Of a DNA stretch of 15,004 nt, positions 7,089 through 12,532 are shown in pieces. Origin of the DNA: an uncultured bacterium (lineage in GTDB: Bacteria > Cyanobacteriota > Vampirovibrionia > Gastranaerophilales > Gastranaerophilaceae). Below the pieces are notes generated by a model. The model was not told the DNA's origin. It saw only the letters and a program-made list of their open reading frames with translations, and ran no database searches. The translations under genes and the position numbers were made by a program. The stretch is taken from NCBI GenBank assembly GCA_902772945.1, contig CACYCU010000085.1, forward strand, positions 1-15,004. Direction: 5' to 3'. Numbering within the stretch: position 1 is the stretch's first letter; each line of letters opens with the position of its first letter.

Positions 7089-7129
7089 ATGTTTGTGCTA
7101 GTATAATAATATTCGGTATACACAAACAT
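7089..7129. promoter_or_regulatory. Inverted repeat over the bioB promoter, candidate biotin operator
   Basis: ATGTTTGTG (7089-7097) and its exact reverse complement CACAAACAT (7121-7129) flank 23 bases containing the -10 box TATAAT (7102-7107). Measured from TTGT to ACAA the element spans 33 bases, the same as the TTGT-N25-ACAA frame of a classical BirA biotin operator with a 15-base spacer. The inner AACC/GGTT bases of that consensus are absent, so BirA is only a candidate. A repressor bound here would cover the promoter. Confidence 0.5.
7102..7107 (+). promoter_or_regulatory. -10 box of bioB
   Basis: A perfect TATAAT in the gap ahead of bioB, inside the inverted repeat. Transcription would start near 7114 and the 31-base leader would include the AAGGAG ribosome site at 7133-7138. 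No clear -35 box is visible. Confidence 0.55.
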
Positions 7130-7144
7130 TATAAGGAGTATAAA

Positions 7145-8083
7145 TTGTATAATTTTAATAATTATAAAAAGGAAGATTTTTTAAAGCTTTATGATAAACC
7201 TCTGTCTGAACTAATAGATATTTCCAACACAATTACTAAAGAAAATTTTAACAATGAAGTTGAAGCTTGCAGTATTATAAGTGCAAGAACAGGTGCTTGT
7301 TCAGAAAACTGTAAATATTGTTCTCAAAGTAAAAAAAAAAAAAAAAAAATTGAATGCCATCCTTTGCTAGATGTAGAAACTGTAAAAAAAGCTGCATTAA
7401 GTGCGAAAGATAATGGAGCAACTCGTTTTTGTATAGTAACATCAGGCAGAGTCCCTACAGATAAAGATTTTGAAAAAATATTAGAAATGATTAAGGAAGT
7501 TGTATCAATCGAGGGTATTCACTGTTGTGCTTCTTTGGGTCTGTTATCAGAAGAACAGATTAAAAAGATTAAAGAAGCTGGTGTAGAGCGTTATAACCAT
7601 AATATCAATACATCTCAAAATTATCACAAAAATATTTGCACAACTCATAATTTTGAGGATAGGATTCATACAGTTGAAATGGTTCAAAAACATGGCATGG
7701 AAGCTTGTTGCGGTGTTATTATCGGTATGGGTGAAACAAGAGAGGATAGAATTGATATGGCACTTTCACTAAAGAAATTGAATCCAAAAACCGTTCCGAT
7801 AAATATTTTAAATCCTATTAAGGGAACTCCTTTAGAAAATTTTGAAAATAAAATAAATGAAGAAGAAATATTAAAAACAATTTGTATATTCCGAATAATT
7901 TTACCCAAAGCACTATTACGTTATGCCGGAGGCAGAACAACAAGATTAAGTAAATTTAATCAAAAGCAAGGATTAATCGCAGGTATAAATTCTATTCTCG
8001 TAGGTAATTATCTTACAACAACTGGTTCTACGTGCGAAAACGATAAAAAAATGCTTAAAGAACTTGATATGGTTATGGTATAA
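7145..8083 (+). CDS. bioB: Biotin synthase
   Basis: A 312-residue radical-SAM enzyme that inserts sulfur into dethiobiotin, the last step of biotin synthesis, in the cytoplasm. The [4Fe-4S] motif is C52, C56, C59 (TGACSENCKYCSQS). The ligands of the sacrificial [2Fe-2S] cluster are all present: C96 (TRFCIVTSG), C128 (HCCASLG), C188 (EACCGVIIGMGE) and R259 (LLRYAGGR). YNHNINTS and TVPINILNPIKGTPL are family signatures. The start is a TTG at 7145, supported by AAGGAG six bases upstream; no ATG lies nearby in frame. Residues 63-68, directly after the cluster motif, are six lysines encoded by a 19-A run, at a place where other BioB proteins have a varied, often Tyr/His/Asn-containing loop. No other biotin genes are adjacent, so the organism either scatters them or salvages dethiobiotin. 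Confidence 0.95.
   Translation: MYNFNNYKKEDFLKLYDKPLSELIDISNTITKENFNNEVEACSIISARTGACSENCKYCSQSKKKKKKIECHPLLDVETVKKAALSAKDNGATRFCIVTSGRVPTDKDFEKILEMIKEVVSIEGIHCCASLGLLSEEQIKKIKEAGVERYNHNINTSQNYHKNICTTHNFEDRIHTVEMVQKHGMEACCGVIIGMGETREDRIDMALSLKKLNPKTVPINILNPIKGTPLENFENKINEEEILKTICIFRIILPKALLRYAGGRTTRLSKFNQKQGLIAGINSILVGNYLTTTGSTCENDKKMLKELDMVMV
7331..7349 (+). repeat. Run of 19 A inside bioB
   Basis: An uninterrupted poly-A tract encoding Lys63-Lys68 and the first base of the next codon (ATT). The reading frame is intact on both sides as written. Runs of this length are prone to polymerase and sequencing slippage. Confidence 0.95.
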
Positions 8084-8084
8084 T
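8076..8084 (+). promoter_or_regulatory. Extended -10 promoter of hydE within the bioB end
   Basis: TGGTATAAT is a textbook extended -10 element (TGnTATAAT). It overlaps the last codons and the TAA stop of bioB, and ends seven bases before the hydE ATG. The start site would be at about 8091, giving hydE essentially no leader. There is no Shine-Dalgarno sequence before hydE, which agrees with leaderless initiation. Confidence 0.5.
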
Positions 8085-8091
8085 ACTTTTG

Positions 8092-9084
8092 ATGAATGAA
8101 TTTTCTAAAAAAGAAATTATAGATATTCTGAATGATGAAAGCCAAAACGAATGGCTATTTGCTTTGGCGGATAAAATCAGAAAAGAAAATGTAGGAGATG
8201 AAGTTCATTTAAGAGGGCTGATTGAATTTTCTAATATTTGTAAATGTCAGTGCAAATACTGCGGATTGCGCTCTCCTAATAAAAACCTTGACAGATACAG
8301 AATATTGCCTGATGAAATAATTTTGTATGCAAAAAAAGCCGTGGATATGGGATATAAAACAATTGTACTTCAATCCGGCGAAGATGAATTTTATACAAAA
8401 GATACAATGTGCAATATTATAAATAAGATTAAAGAGATGGATGTTGCGTTGACATTGAGTATTGGCGAAAAATCATATGAGGAGTATAAAGCATTTAAAG
8501 ATGTCGGTGCTGACAGATATTTAATTAGAATTGAAACTACAGATAAAAATTTGTATAAAAAAATGCATCCGAATATGGATTTTGATAACCGATTGAGATG
8601 TTTGAAAGATTTAAAAAAACTGGGATATGAAGTGGGTACAGGTTGTTTGGTCGGACTTCCGGAGCAGACTGTAGAATCTTTGGCAGATGACATTTTGTTT
8701 TTCAAGGAAATAAACGCTGATATGGTGGGTATAGGACCTTTTATTTCTCATCCTGATACCCCATTAAAAGATGCAAAAAACGGGAATTTTACCCTTGCGC
8801 TTAAAGTTATGGCATTAACAAGAATTTTATTAAAAAATATCAATATTCCGGCAACAACAGCAATGGAAACTCTAAATCCTAACGGAAGAATAATAGCACT
8901 TCAAAGCGGTGCTAATGTCGTAATGCCAAATGTAACCTCGACCGAATATCGAGCAAAATATGAGATATATCCGAATAAAATATGTATTAATGAAAATCCT
9001 TCTCAATGCAGAGGATGCATTGAAGGTAAAATCAAATCAATAGGCAGAAGTATATCAAAAGATTACGGATTCAGAAAAAAATAA
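8092..9084 (+). CDS. hydE: [FeFe] hydrogenase maturase HydE (radical SAM)
   Basis: A 330-residue radical-SAM protein of the BioB/HydE/PylB group. HydE acts with HydG and HydF to assemble the H-cluster of [FeFe] hydrogenase. The cluster motif is C50, C54, C57 (NICKCQCKYCGLR, with an additional C52). Other family stretches are LRGLIEFSN, TIVLQSGED, RYLIRIETTDKNLYKKMHP, GCLVGLPEQT, IGPFISHPDTPL and MPNVTSTEYRAKYEIYPNKICI. The accessory [2Fe-2S] ligands of Thermotoga HydE (Cys311, 319, 322) match C298, C306, C309 with the same C-x7-C-x2-C spacing, which supports HydE over PylB or a BioB copy. I use the ATG at 8092; a TTG one codon before gives no advantage. It follows bioB by 8 bases. No hydF, hydG or hydrogenase gene is in view. 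Confidence 0.9.
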   Translation: MNEFSKKEIIDILNDESQNEWLFALADKIRKENVGDEVHLRGLIEFSNICKCQCKYCGLRSPNKNLDRYRILPDEIILYAKKAVDMGYKTIVLQSGEDEFYTKDTMCNIINKIKEMDVALTLSIGEKSYEEYKAFKDVGADRYLIRIETTDKNLYKKMHPNMDFDNRLRCLKDLKKLGYEVGTGCLVGLPEQTVESLADDILFFKEINADMVGIGPFISHPDTPLKDAKNGNFTLALKVMALTRILLKNINIPATTAMETLNPNGRIIALQSGANVVMPNVTSTEYRAKYEIYPNKICINENPSQCRGCIEGKIKSIGRSISKDYGFRKK

Positions 9085-9141
9085 TCTTATAGTTTGTTTA
9101 CATATTATTTGCAATTTATTTTGTTTGATTTATTATTTATG

Positions 9142-9147
9142 TATAAG
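9142..9147 (+). promoter_or_regulatory. Possible -10 box for the rpmG transcript
   Basis: TATAAG preceded by TG, in the 128-base gap after hydE. If used, transcription would begin near 9154, just before the 9157-9182 hairpin. The -35 region is weak (TTGTTT at 9121, 15 bases away), so this is tentative. Confidence 0.3.
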
Positions 9148-9156
9148 CCGAAAAAT

Positions 9157-9186
9157 AAGAATGTGAATTGCCTCACATTCTTTTTT
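9157..9186 (+). terminator. Intrinsic terminator after hydE, directly before rpmG
   Basis: AAGAATGTGA (9157-9166), a six-base loop, and TCACATTCTT (9173-9182), followed by a T-run to 9186. It ends the bioB-hydE transcript. It also lies only 26 bases before the rpmG ATG, leaving little room for an rpmG promoter downstream of it. Confidence 0.8.
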
Positions 9187-9212
9187 AAAGGAAAATATAA
9201 AGGATAAATAAA

Positions 9213-9380
9213 ATGGGTATTAAAGGAAAAAATGACAGAATGGTAGTTCTAGCTTGCGAAGATTGCAAAGAAAGAAACTACACAACAACAAAAAACAAAA
9301 AAAATATTAAAGAAAGACTTGAATTGAGCAAATATTGCCCAACTTGTAAAAAACACACTAATCATAAGGAAACTAAATAG
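9213..9380 (+). CDS. rpmG: 50S ribosomal protein L33
   Basis: A 55-residue zinc-ribbon form of L33, a small protein of the large ribosomal subunit near the E site. Family stretches are VVLACEDCKERNYTT, KNIKERLELSKYCPTCKKHT and the basic ends. The four zinc ligands C15, C18, C42, C45 are all present (C+ form). AAAGGA lies eight bases before the ATG. It is followed by tRNA-Trp, secE and nusG, the conserved order in many bacteria, which supports the call. It is short but complete. Confidence 0.95.
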   Translation: MGIKGKNDRMVVLACEDCKERNYTTTKNKKNIKERLELSKYCPTCKKHTNHKETK

Positions 9381-9456
9381 TTGATAGGTTAAAATGTTGA
9401 AAGGTTGAAGAGTTTATGTTTAATAACTTTCAACCGTTCAACGATAAACCGTTCAA
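9381..9456. repeat. Nested inverted repeat made of four 10-base units
   Basis: The gap between rpmG and tRNA-Trp contains TTGATAGGTT (9381-9390) and TTGAAAGGTT (9397-9406) on the plus strand, and two copies of AACCGTTCAA (9432-9441 and 9447-9456), whose reverse complement is TTGAACGGTT. The inner arms, GTTGAAAGGTTGAAG against CTTTCAACCGTTCAAC, pair over about 15 positions with one mismatch around a loop of 16 bases; the outer arms can extend the stem. It could be a repeat family member, an RNA processing signal or a weak terminator. No T-run follows. Confidence 0.7.
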
Positions 9457-9459
9457 TAA

Positions 9460-9532
9460 GCGTCCTTAGTTCAGTTGGTAGAACGTCGGTCTCCAAAACC
9501 GGATGTCGAGGGTTCGAGTCCTTCAGGGCGCG
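9460..9532 (+). tRNA. trnW: tRNA-Trp (anticodon CCA)
   Basis: A 73-base cloverleaf: acceptor GCGTCCT pairs with AGGGCGC at the 3' end (one G-U pair) plus discriminator G; D stem GTTC/GAAC with a loop containing AGTTGGTA; anticodon stem TCGGT/ACCGG around loop CTCCAAA with anticodon CCA (9493-9495); T arm GAGGG-TTCGAGT-CCTTC. The 3' CCA is not encoded. It sits between rpmG and secE, the usual place of tRNA-Trp. Confidence 0.97.
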
Positions 9533-9550
9533 AATTATAAGGATAAAGAA

Positions 9551-9775
9551 ATGATAGGATCAGAAAATTCAACTCCAACTTGGATTGAAAATACAACAAA
9601 TTCAGTTAAATCATACTTCAGAGGAGTCCGTTCCGAATGGGGTAAGATTAGTTGGCCTGAAAGACGTCAGGTAGTAGCGGAAACTGTTTTTGTAATAGCA
9701 ATCGTTTTTATTTTTACGGTAGCTGTTTACTTGATGGATATCATATTTAAAGGTATCCTGGGACTGATTAAATAG
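9551..9775 (+). CDS. secE: Preprotein translocase subunit SecE
   Basis: A 74-residue single-span SecE, which clamps the SecY channel in the inner membrane. The cytoplasmic amphipathic segment with the conserved EWGKISWPERRQV is at about 29-41, and one transmembrane helix (about 43-65, VFVIAIVFIFTVAVYLM) follows. The ATG at 9551 has AAGGA seven bases upstream and starts 18 bases after the tRNA; a longer reading from inside the tRNA is not credible. The next gene, nusG, follows by 29 bases, the common secE-nusG order. Confidence 0.96.
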   Translation: MIGSENSTPTWIENTTNSVKSYFRGVRSEWGKISWPERRQVVAETVFVIAIVFIFTVAVYLMDIIFKGILGLIK

Positions 9776-9804
9776 AGGTTATCTACAAATATAAAAGGTG
9801 GATT

Positions 9805-10443
9805 ATGGCGAAAAAAGAAAAATCAATGGCAGAAGAATTGAACGAAGACAAGGCTCTTGAGGCTGAACAAGCTCAAGCCGAAGCTGAAGTTCAAGCTGAA
9901 AAAGAGAAAGCTAAAAAGAATCAAAAACGCTGGTACATTGTTCATACATATTCAGGTTATGAAAACAAGGTAAAAGTAAATCTTGAAAAACGTATTGAAT
10001 ATATGAATATGGCCGACAAGATTTTTAGAATAGAAGTTCCTCAAAAAACAGTAACTCAATTAAAAAATGGTAAAAAACAAGAACGTGAAGAAAAAGTATT
10101 TCCCGGATATGTTCTTGTAGAAATGATAATGGATGAAGACAGCTGGTATGTAGTTAGACATACATCCGGCGTAACAAAGTTTGTCGGATCAGAGAAACGT
10201 CCTATTCCTGCACGTGAAAGTGAAATTAAAAAGATTATTAACCGCTCAACATCAACAACTCAAAAGATTGAACTTGATGTTAAAGCCGGCGACAAAGTCA
10301 GAATTACATCCGGACCATTCGCAGACTTTATTGCGGATATTATTGAAGTTTATCCTGACAAATCAAAACTTAGGGCAAATGTTTCAATATTCGGACGTGA
10401 AACTCCTGTTGAATTGGAGTATAAACAAATTCAAAAATTGTAA
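9805..10443 (+). CDS. nusG: Transcription termination/antitermination factor NusG
   Basis: A 212-residue NusG, which binds RNA polymerase to modulate elongation and couples it to Rho or the ribosome. The NGN domain (about 42-150) starts at RWYIVHTYSGYENKVKVNLE and includes FPGYVLVEM and VRHTSGVTKFVGS. The KOW domain (about 160-212) reads AGDKVRITSGPFADF and ends in VSIFGRETPVELEYKQI. Compared with the usual 175-190 residues there is an N-terminal extension of about 40 residues rich in Ala, Glu, Gln and Lys (such as EAEQAQAEAEVQAEKEKAKK), probably a charged helix. AAAGGTGG lies just before the ATG. It is followed by an RNA element and rplK. Confidence 0.97.
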   Translation: MAKKEKSMAEELNEDKALEAEQAQAEAEVQAEKEKAKKNQKRWYIVHTYSGYENKVKVNLEKRIEYMNMADKIFRIEVPQKTVTQLKNGKKQEREEKVFPGYVLVEMIMDEDSWYVVRHTSGVTKFVGSEKRPIPARESEIKKIINRSTSTTQKIELDVKAGDKVRITSGPFADFIADIIEVYPDKSKLRANVSIFGRETPVELEYKQIQKL

Positions 10444-10471
10444 TAGAAGTTGGGCATAGCCCGGCGCAATC

Positions 10472-10501
10472 TGTGGAAGGGACGCCCCCGCTAGTACCAC
10501 A
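10472..10501 (+). promoter_or_regulatory. L1-binding-site mimic in the rplK leader
   Basis: The RNA folds as UGUGG, AA, GGG, loop ACG, CCC, then CCGCUAGUA, and CCACA closing the stem; that is, a lower helix, an asymmetric internal loop and an upper helix. This resembles the L1 site of 23S rRNA (GGUGGGAGG opposite a purine-rich strand ending AAAUACCACC). It ends right at the AAAGGAG ribosome site of rplK, so bound L1 protein could block translation. It is GC-rich in an AT-rich genome, and a similar structure precedes rplA. A small GGGC-ATA-GCCC hairpin lies just upstream (10452-10462). Confidence 0.75.
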
Positions 10502-10512
10502 AAGGAGAAAAA

Positions 10513-10941
10513 ATGGCAAAGAAAGTAGTAGGAAAAATTAAGCTTCAAATAGAAGCCGGAAAAGCAAATCCATCACCACCGGTTGGTCCTGCTTTAGGTC
10601 AGCACGGTGTAAACATTATGGATTTTTGTAAGCAATTTAATGCAAAAACAGAATCTCAAGCAGGATACATTATTCCTGTAGTTATTGATGTTTACGAAGA
10701 CAGAAGTTTTTCTTTTATCGTAAAATCACCTCCGGCACCGGTTTTAATTAAAAAAACATTAAACTTGCCGAAAGGTTCATCAGTACCTAATAAGGATAAA
10801 GTTGGCGAAATTACTCAAGCTCAGTTAGAGGAAATCGCAAAAATAAAAATGAACGACTTAAATGCAACATCTATGGAAGCTGCTGTAAACATGATTAAAG
10901 GTTCTTGCAGAGCTATGGGTGTTACGGTTAAAGAAGGCTAG
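10513..10941 (+). CDS. rplK: 50S ribosomal protein L11
   Basis: A complete 142-residue L11, which binds the GTPase-associated centre of 23S rRNA and takes part in elongation factor action and the stringent response. The N-terminal domain has the conserved PSPPVGPALGQHGVNIMDFCK, and the rRNA-binding C-terminal domain shows PPAPVLIKKTLNLPKG and MEAAVNMIKGSCRAMGVTV. AAAGGAG (10501-10507) is six bases before the ATG. It is in the nusG-rplK-rplA order, with an L1-type hairpin on either side, so its synthesis is probably controlled by L1. Confidence 0.98.
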   Translation: MAKKVVGKIKLQIEAGKANPSPPVGPALGQHGVNIMDFCKQFNAKTESQAGYIIPVVIDVYEDRSFSFIVKSPPAPVLIKKTLNLPKGSSVPNKDKVGEITQAQLEEIAKIKMNDLNATSMEAAVNMIKGSCRAMGVTVKEG

Positions 10942-10944
10942 TAA

Positions 10945-10973
10945 ATGGAAGGACATAAGTCCGCTAATACCAT
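10945..10973 (+). promoter_or_regulatory. Second L1-binding-site mimic, between rplK and rplA
   Basis: AUGG, AA, GGAC, loop AUAA, GUCC, GCUAAUA, CCAU: the same architecture as the element before rplK. The lower helix changes from G-C to A-U at the first matching pair, and the upper helix differs at several positions yet still pairs, while the internal-loop bases (AA opposite GCUARUA) are kept. It begins four bases after the rplK stop and ends just before the AAAGGA ribosome site of rplA (10975-10980). Confidence 0.75.
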
Positions 10974-10987
10974 GAAAGGAAAAGAAA

Positions 10988-11713
10988 ATGTCAAAATTAA
11001 CAAAAAAACAACAAAAAATGCAGCAAATGCTTGAAGGTTTTGAACAACCTGCAACAGCTGTAGATACAATAAAAAAATTAAAAGAAATTTCTAAAGAAGT
11101 TTCAAAATTTAATGAAACAGTTGAATGTCATATGAGATTAGGTATTGATGTTCGTCAAGCTGATCAACAAATCAGATCAACTGTTGTATTACCTGCTGGT
11201 TTAGGTAAGACAGTTAAAGTTTGCGTTATCGCAAAAGGTGCAAAAGCTACTGAAGCAAAAGATGCCGGTGCAGATTATGCAGGTGCTGAAGAAATTATTG
11301 ATAAAATTTCTGACGGCTGGTTTGATTTTGATACATTGATTGCAACACCTGATTGTATGGGAATGTTGGGTAAATTAGGTCGTGTATTAGGACCTAAAGG
11401 TTTGATGCCAAACCCAAAAACAGGTACTGTAACAATGGATATCGCAAAAGCAGTTAAGGATGCTAAAGCTGGTAAAGTTGAATACAGAGCTGACAAACAA
11501 GGTATGATTCACTGCCCTGTTGGTAAAATCGAATTTTCAGAAGAAGATTTGTTAAAAAACTATGCAACACTTGCAGATGCAGTTTTGAGAGCAAAACCAT
11601 CTTCAGCAAAAGGAACTTTTGTAAAATCAGTTTATTTATCAACAACAATGGGACCTGGAATCAAATTGGATCCTAAAAACTTTGCAGCCGAAGTAAAAGA
11701 ACTTATGGCATAA
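10988..11713 (+). CDS. rplA: 50S ribosomal protein L1
   Basis: A complete 241-residue L1, the protein of the mobile L1 stalk next to the E site, and usually the translational repressor of its own operon. Signatures include ETVECHMRLGIDVRQADQQ, GRVLGPKGLMPNPKTGTV, GKVEYRADKQGMIHCPVGK and KGTFVKSVYLSTTMGPGI. AAAGGA lies seven bases upstream of the ATG. Length is close to the usual 230-235. It is the last gene of the operon here, since a strong terminator follows; the common rplJ-rplL pair is not next to it. Confidence 0.98.
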   Translation: MSKLTKKQQKMQQMLEGFEQPATAVDTIKKLKEISKEVSKFNETVECHMRLGIDVRQADQQIRSTVVLPAGLGKTVKVCVIAKGAKATEAKDAGADYAGAEEIIDKISDGWFDFDTLIATPDCMGMLGKLGRVLGPKGLMPNPKTGTVTMDIAKAVKDAKAGKVEYRADKQGMIHCPVGKIEFSEEDLLKNYATLADAVLRAKPSSAKGTFVKSVYLSTTMGPGIKLDPKNFAAEVKELMA

Positions 11714-11730
11714 GTAGTAAATAAAAATGT

Positions 11731-11761
11731 AAAAACAGACCTCAAAAGAGGTCTGTTTTTT
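11731..11761 (+). terminator. Intrinsic terminator of the ribosomal protein operon
   Basis: AAAAACAGACCTC, loop AAAA, and GAGGTCTGTTTTT form a perfect 13-base-pair stem whose right side runs into a T-tract. It begins 18 bases after the rplA stop. It is the clearest intrinsic terminator in the window. Confidence 0.95.
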
Positions 11762-11830
11762 GTGTGTAAAAATTTTTTAATAATTGGTTAAAAGTTTTAT
11801 ATATAGGGTATAGTTAATTAGGAGGGTGAA

Positions 11831-12493
11831 ATGCAAAAAGGATTTACTTTAGCTGAAGTTTTGATTACTTTAGGAATAATCGGAGTTGTTGCGGCTTTGA
11901 CTATACCATCATTAGTAAATCAATATAAAAAACAAGTTTATTATACTCAGTTTAGAAAAGCTGCAACAAATTTAGAAAATGCATTTAAAAAATACGAATT
12001 TGATAACGGATGCGAAGGAAGCATATTGTCTTGTAAAGATCATTATACAGCAGAGGATATTATGCCGTATTTTAAAGTTGCGCAGGCTATTAATGCGGAC
12101 AATTGGGAGAGTATTTGTCAAAAAGCTATAGAAAAAGATGATAATTATCAGTGTTTTAATGATACTGCTGATAATGCATACACGCATGCGTTTATCACTT
12201 CTGATGGAATGTTGTTTAATTTAAGTACGGATCAAGGACTTGGAAATGCTTCTATAGTTGATACTAACGGACCTAATAAAGGACCAAATGAGTATGGTCG
12301 AGATATTTTTGTGTTCTATAGTCCGGGTGCACCATCGTGTGATAATGTAAAACAAATTGTTATATGGGGCGGAGATGAAGAAAAACTAGGTTGTCCGCAA
12401 GATGTTATTAGCAAGTGTGATGATTTAAATAATTCAGCTGATATGCAAGGATGTGCTGCAAGACTTTTAAGAGAAGGCAAGATGAATTATTAA
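11831..12493 (+). CDS. Type IV prepilin-like (pseudopilin) protein, cysteine-rich
   Basis: A 220-residue protein with a classic class III (prepilin) signal: MQKG, then FTLAEVLITLGIIGVVAAL, so PilD-type peptidase would cut after Gly4 and methylate Phe5; mature residue 5 is the required Glu (E9). The hydrophobic helix that anchors it in the inner membrane and packs into a filament follows. The soluble part has eight cysteines (61, 68, 96, 108, 170, 188, 196, 208), an even number that could form four disulfides, and a VDTNGPNKGPNEYGRDIF loop of the kind seen in minor pseudopilins. It has a perfect AGGAGG (11820-11825). No pilus assembly gene is adjacent, so it is a stand-alone gene of a type IV pilus or type II secretion-like machine. 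Its partners and ligand are unknown. Confidence 0.85.
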   Translation: MQKGFTLAEVLITLGIIGVVAALTIPSLVNQYKKQVYYTQFRKAATNLENAFKKYEFDNGCEGSILSCKDHYTAEDIMPYFKVAQAINADNWESICQKAIEKDDNYQCFNDTADNAYTHAFITSDGMLFNLSTDQGLGNASIVDTNGPNKGPNEYGRDIFVFYSPGAPSCDNVKQIVIWGGDEEKLGCPQDVISKCDDLNNSADMQGCAARLLREGKMNY

Positions 12494-12497
12494 AATC

Positions 12498-12524
12498 TTG
12501 AAATTTGATAATATTTTTTATAAA
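12498..12524 (+). promoter_or_regulatory. Possible promoter of kdsA
   Basis: TTGAAA (12498-12503) and TATAAA (12519-12524) are separated by 15 bases, shorter than the ideal 17. The -10-like box ends eight bases before the kdsA ATG and there is no good Shine-Dalgarno, so the transcript would be nearly leaderless. The base composition makes chance TATAAA common. Confidence 0.35.
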
Positions 12525-12532
12525 ATCAGAGT

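Noticed and set aside
7081..7144. Riboswitch ahead of bioB
   Set aside because: The leader of about 30 bases is too short for a known riboswitch and shows only a DNA-type inverted repeat spanning the promoter.
7145..8083. bioB considered as a pseudogene because of the 19-A run
   Set aside because: The frame runs cleanly through the tract, all iron-sulfur ligands are found on both sides and the length is normal. As written it is intact.
8089..9084. hydE considered as pylB or a second biotin synthase
   Set aside because: The C-terminal C-x7-C-x2-C matches the accessory cluster of HydE, and the BioB [2Fe-2S] ligands are lacking.
10181..10459. 92-residue plus-strand frame overlapping nusG
   Set aside because: It overlaps the conserved NGN-KOW end of nusG in another frame and has no ribosome site.
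10444..10512. Small non-coding RNA gene between nusG and rplK
   Set aside because: The GC-rich structure is explained by an L1-type operator and the ribosome site of rplK, and it sits inside an operon without its own promoter.
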